NCBI GenBank assembly: GCA_019246455.1
Contig: JAFAQJ010000182.1
Span: forward strand, 1-5,659
Direction of reading: 5' to 3'
DNA: 5,659 nt
Source of the DNA: Pseudolabrys sp.
GTDB lineage: Bacteria; Pseudomonadota; Alphaproteobacteria; Rhizobiales; Xanthobacteraceae
Shown: positions 4,917-5,659 of the stretch, one piece after another
Layout of the letters: each line of letters starts with the position of its first letter
How positions within the stretch are numbered: position 1 is the stretch's first letter
The notes under the pieces: generated by a model
The model's input: only the letters and a program-made list of their open reading frames with translations
Told to the model about the DNA's origin: nothing
Database searches by the model: none
Made by a program: the position numbers and the translations under genes

Positions 4917-5659
4917 ATGCGGACATCTGGAATGTTGCGGCGTGCGGCGGCGGTTTTGCTGGCCGGCACGGCGATCACACTCGCAGGCGCCATCGTGCCG
5001 AACATCGGCCTCACTGCGCCGGCTCTGGCGCAGGACCCGGGAGACTACCGAGCCGCGCTCGAGCCGTTCGGCATGTGGCAGAACGACCCGCGCTGGGGCG
5101 AGGTCTGGGTGCCGTTTGGCAAGCCGCGCGGCTGGCGGCCCTACACGGTCGGCCACTGGGTCTATACCGAAGAGTGGGGCTGGTACTGGGTGTCCGATGA
5201 GGACGAGCAGGACTGGGGTTGGCTGACCTTCCACTATGGGCGCTGGGTGTTCATCCGCCGGCTCGGATGGGCGTGGATGCCGGGCGAGGAATGGGCGCCG
5301 GCTTGGGTCAACTGGCGCGCCAGTGACGACTATGTCGGCTGGGCGCCGCTACCGCCTGACGACATCTACGACGAATACGATACGGTCGACGACTACTGGA
5401 CGTTCCTGCCGCCGCGTTACATGGCCAATGCGCGGCCCCGCCAGTACTTCATCGTCAACAACCGCAACATCATCATCAATCGCACCGTCGTGATCAATCG
5501 CACAGTGCCGCTCAGTGGCCAGCGCTTCGCGGTCAATCCCGGCATCTCGCCGGTGCGCGTCGCCCGCGCCGCCGGCGCGCCATTGCCGACGTTCAGTGTC
5601 CGGCCGCGAATCCTGCCGGGCACGCAAGGTGTCGCCAACGCCGTGCCGGTCCGCCGCGA
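4917..5659 (+). CDS. Secreted Trp-rich DUF6600-like protein, 3' end outside window
   Basis: The frame is open from the ATG at 4917 to the end of the window (247 codons, no stop), so the C-terminus is missing. A Sec signal peptide covers residues 1-38, with MLRRAA at the n-region, a hydrophobic core and likely cleavage at ALA, before QDPGDY. The mature part is a Trp/Gly/aromatic-rich domain, residues about 50-147, with 17 Trp from W54 to W142. It has a recurring pattern of GxW followed by aromatic strands: GWRPYTVGHWVYTEEWGWYW, then GWLTFHYGRWVF, GWAWMPGEEWAPAWVNWR and YVGWAPLPP. This pattern is typical of DUF6600-type envelope proteins, whose function is unknown to me. Next come an acidic segment (148-159) and an Asn/Arg-rich part with INRTVVINRTV (187-197). 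The remaining 50 residues are Pro/Arg/Ala-rich and probably disordered. It begins 70 nt after the WD40 gene and may be a separate transcription unit. A periplasmic or surface location is inferred. Confidence 0.88.
   Translation, partial: MRTSGMLRRAAAVLLAGTAITLAGAIVPNIGLTAPALAQDPGDYRAALEPFGMWQNDPRWGEVWVPFGKPRGWRPYTVGHWVYTEEWGWYWVSDEDEQDWGWLTFHYGRWVFIRRLGWAWMPGEEWAPAWVNWRASDDYVGWAPLPPDDIYDEYDTVDDYWTFLPPRYMANARPRQYFIVNNRNIIINRTVVINRTVPLSGQRFAVNPGISPVRVARAAGAPLPTFSVRPRILPGTQGVANAVPVRR

Overview
The window reads as an ordinary stretch of a high-GC alphaproteobacterial chromosome, most likely Hyphomicrobiales (Bradyrhizobium / Rhodopseudomonas / Xanthobacteraceae-like). The support is GC-rich codon usage in every gene and two short palindromic sequences. 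I recognise these as typical dispersed intergenic repeats of that group: one encoding DVDGRDKPGHDE at 10-60, and one of the type catgatccsgaaaa...ggttttcsg...gatcat at 3789-3832. The assignment rests on recall and was not searched. All genes are on the + strand, and there is no transposase, integrase, tRNA, rRNA or CRISPR.

Layout. (1) 1-99: the probable 3' end of an upstream gene, made partly of the palindromic repeat. Its TGA overlaps the next ATG in an ATGA arrangement. (2) 96-965: inner-membrane permease of a zinc/manganese-type (ABC-3 family) metal importer. (3) 987-1889: the periplasmic metal-binding protein of the same importer, with a three-His-plus-Asp ligand set that favours zinc. 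(4) 2004-2621: an L,D-transpeptidase (YkuD fold) with a Tat-like lipoprotein signal. (5) 2700-3785 plus stop to 3788: a COG0523 (CobW/ZNG1-type) GTPase with a very His-rich linker. (6) 3845-4846: a WD40-like beta-propeller protein. (7) 4917 to the window end: a secreted Trp-rich protein of the DUF6600 type, cut off by the window edge.

How they fit: the ABC importer brings metal, probably zinc, through the periplasm and inner membrane. A zinc-handling GTPase with its own His-rich metal buffer lies about 0.8 kb downstream, followed by a beta-propeller protein of unknown role. A zinc acquisition and allocation neighbourhood is the most economical reading, but no Zur box was recognised, and the L,D-transpeptidase between the two zinc modules may be a bystander. 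Gaps between genes are short (21-114 nt); they hold the dispersed repeat, two weak hairpins and a cluster of CTTGC pentamers. Nothing amounts to a clearly new system; the least explained parts are the GTPase/WD40 pairing and the Trp-rich envelope protein.
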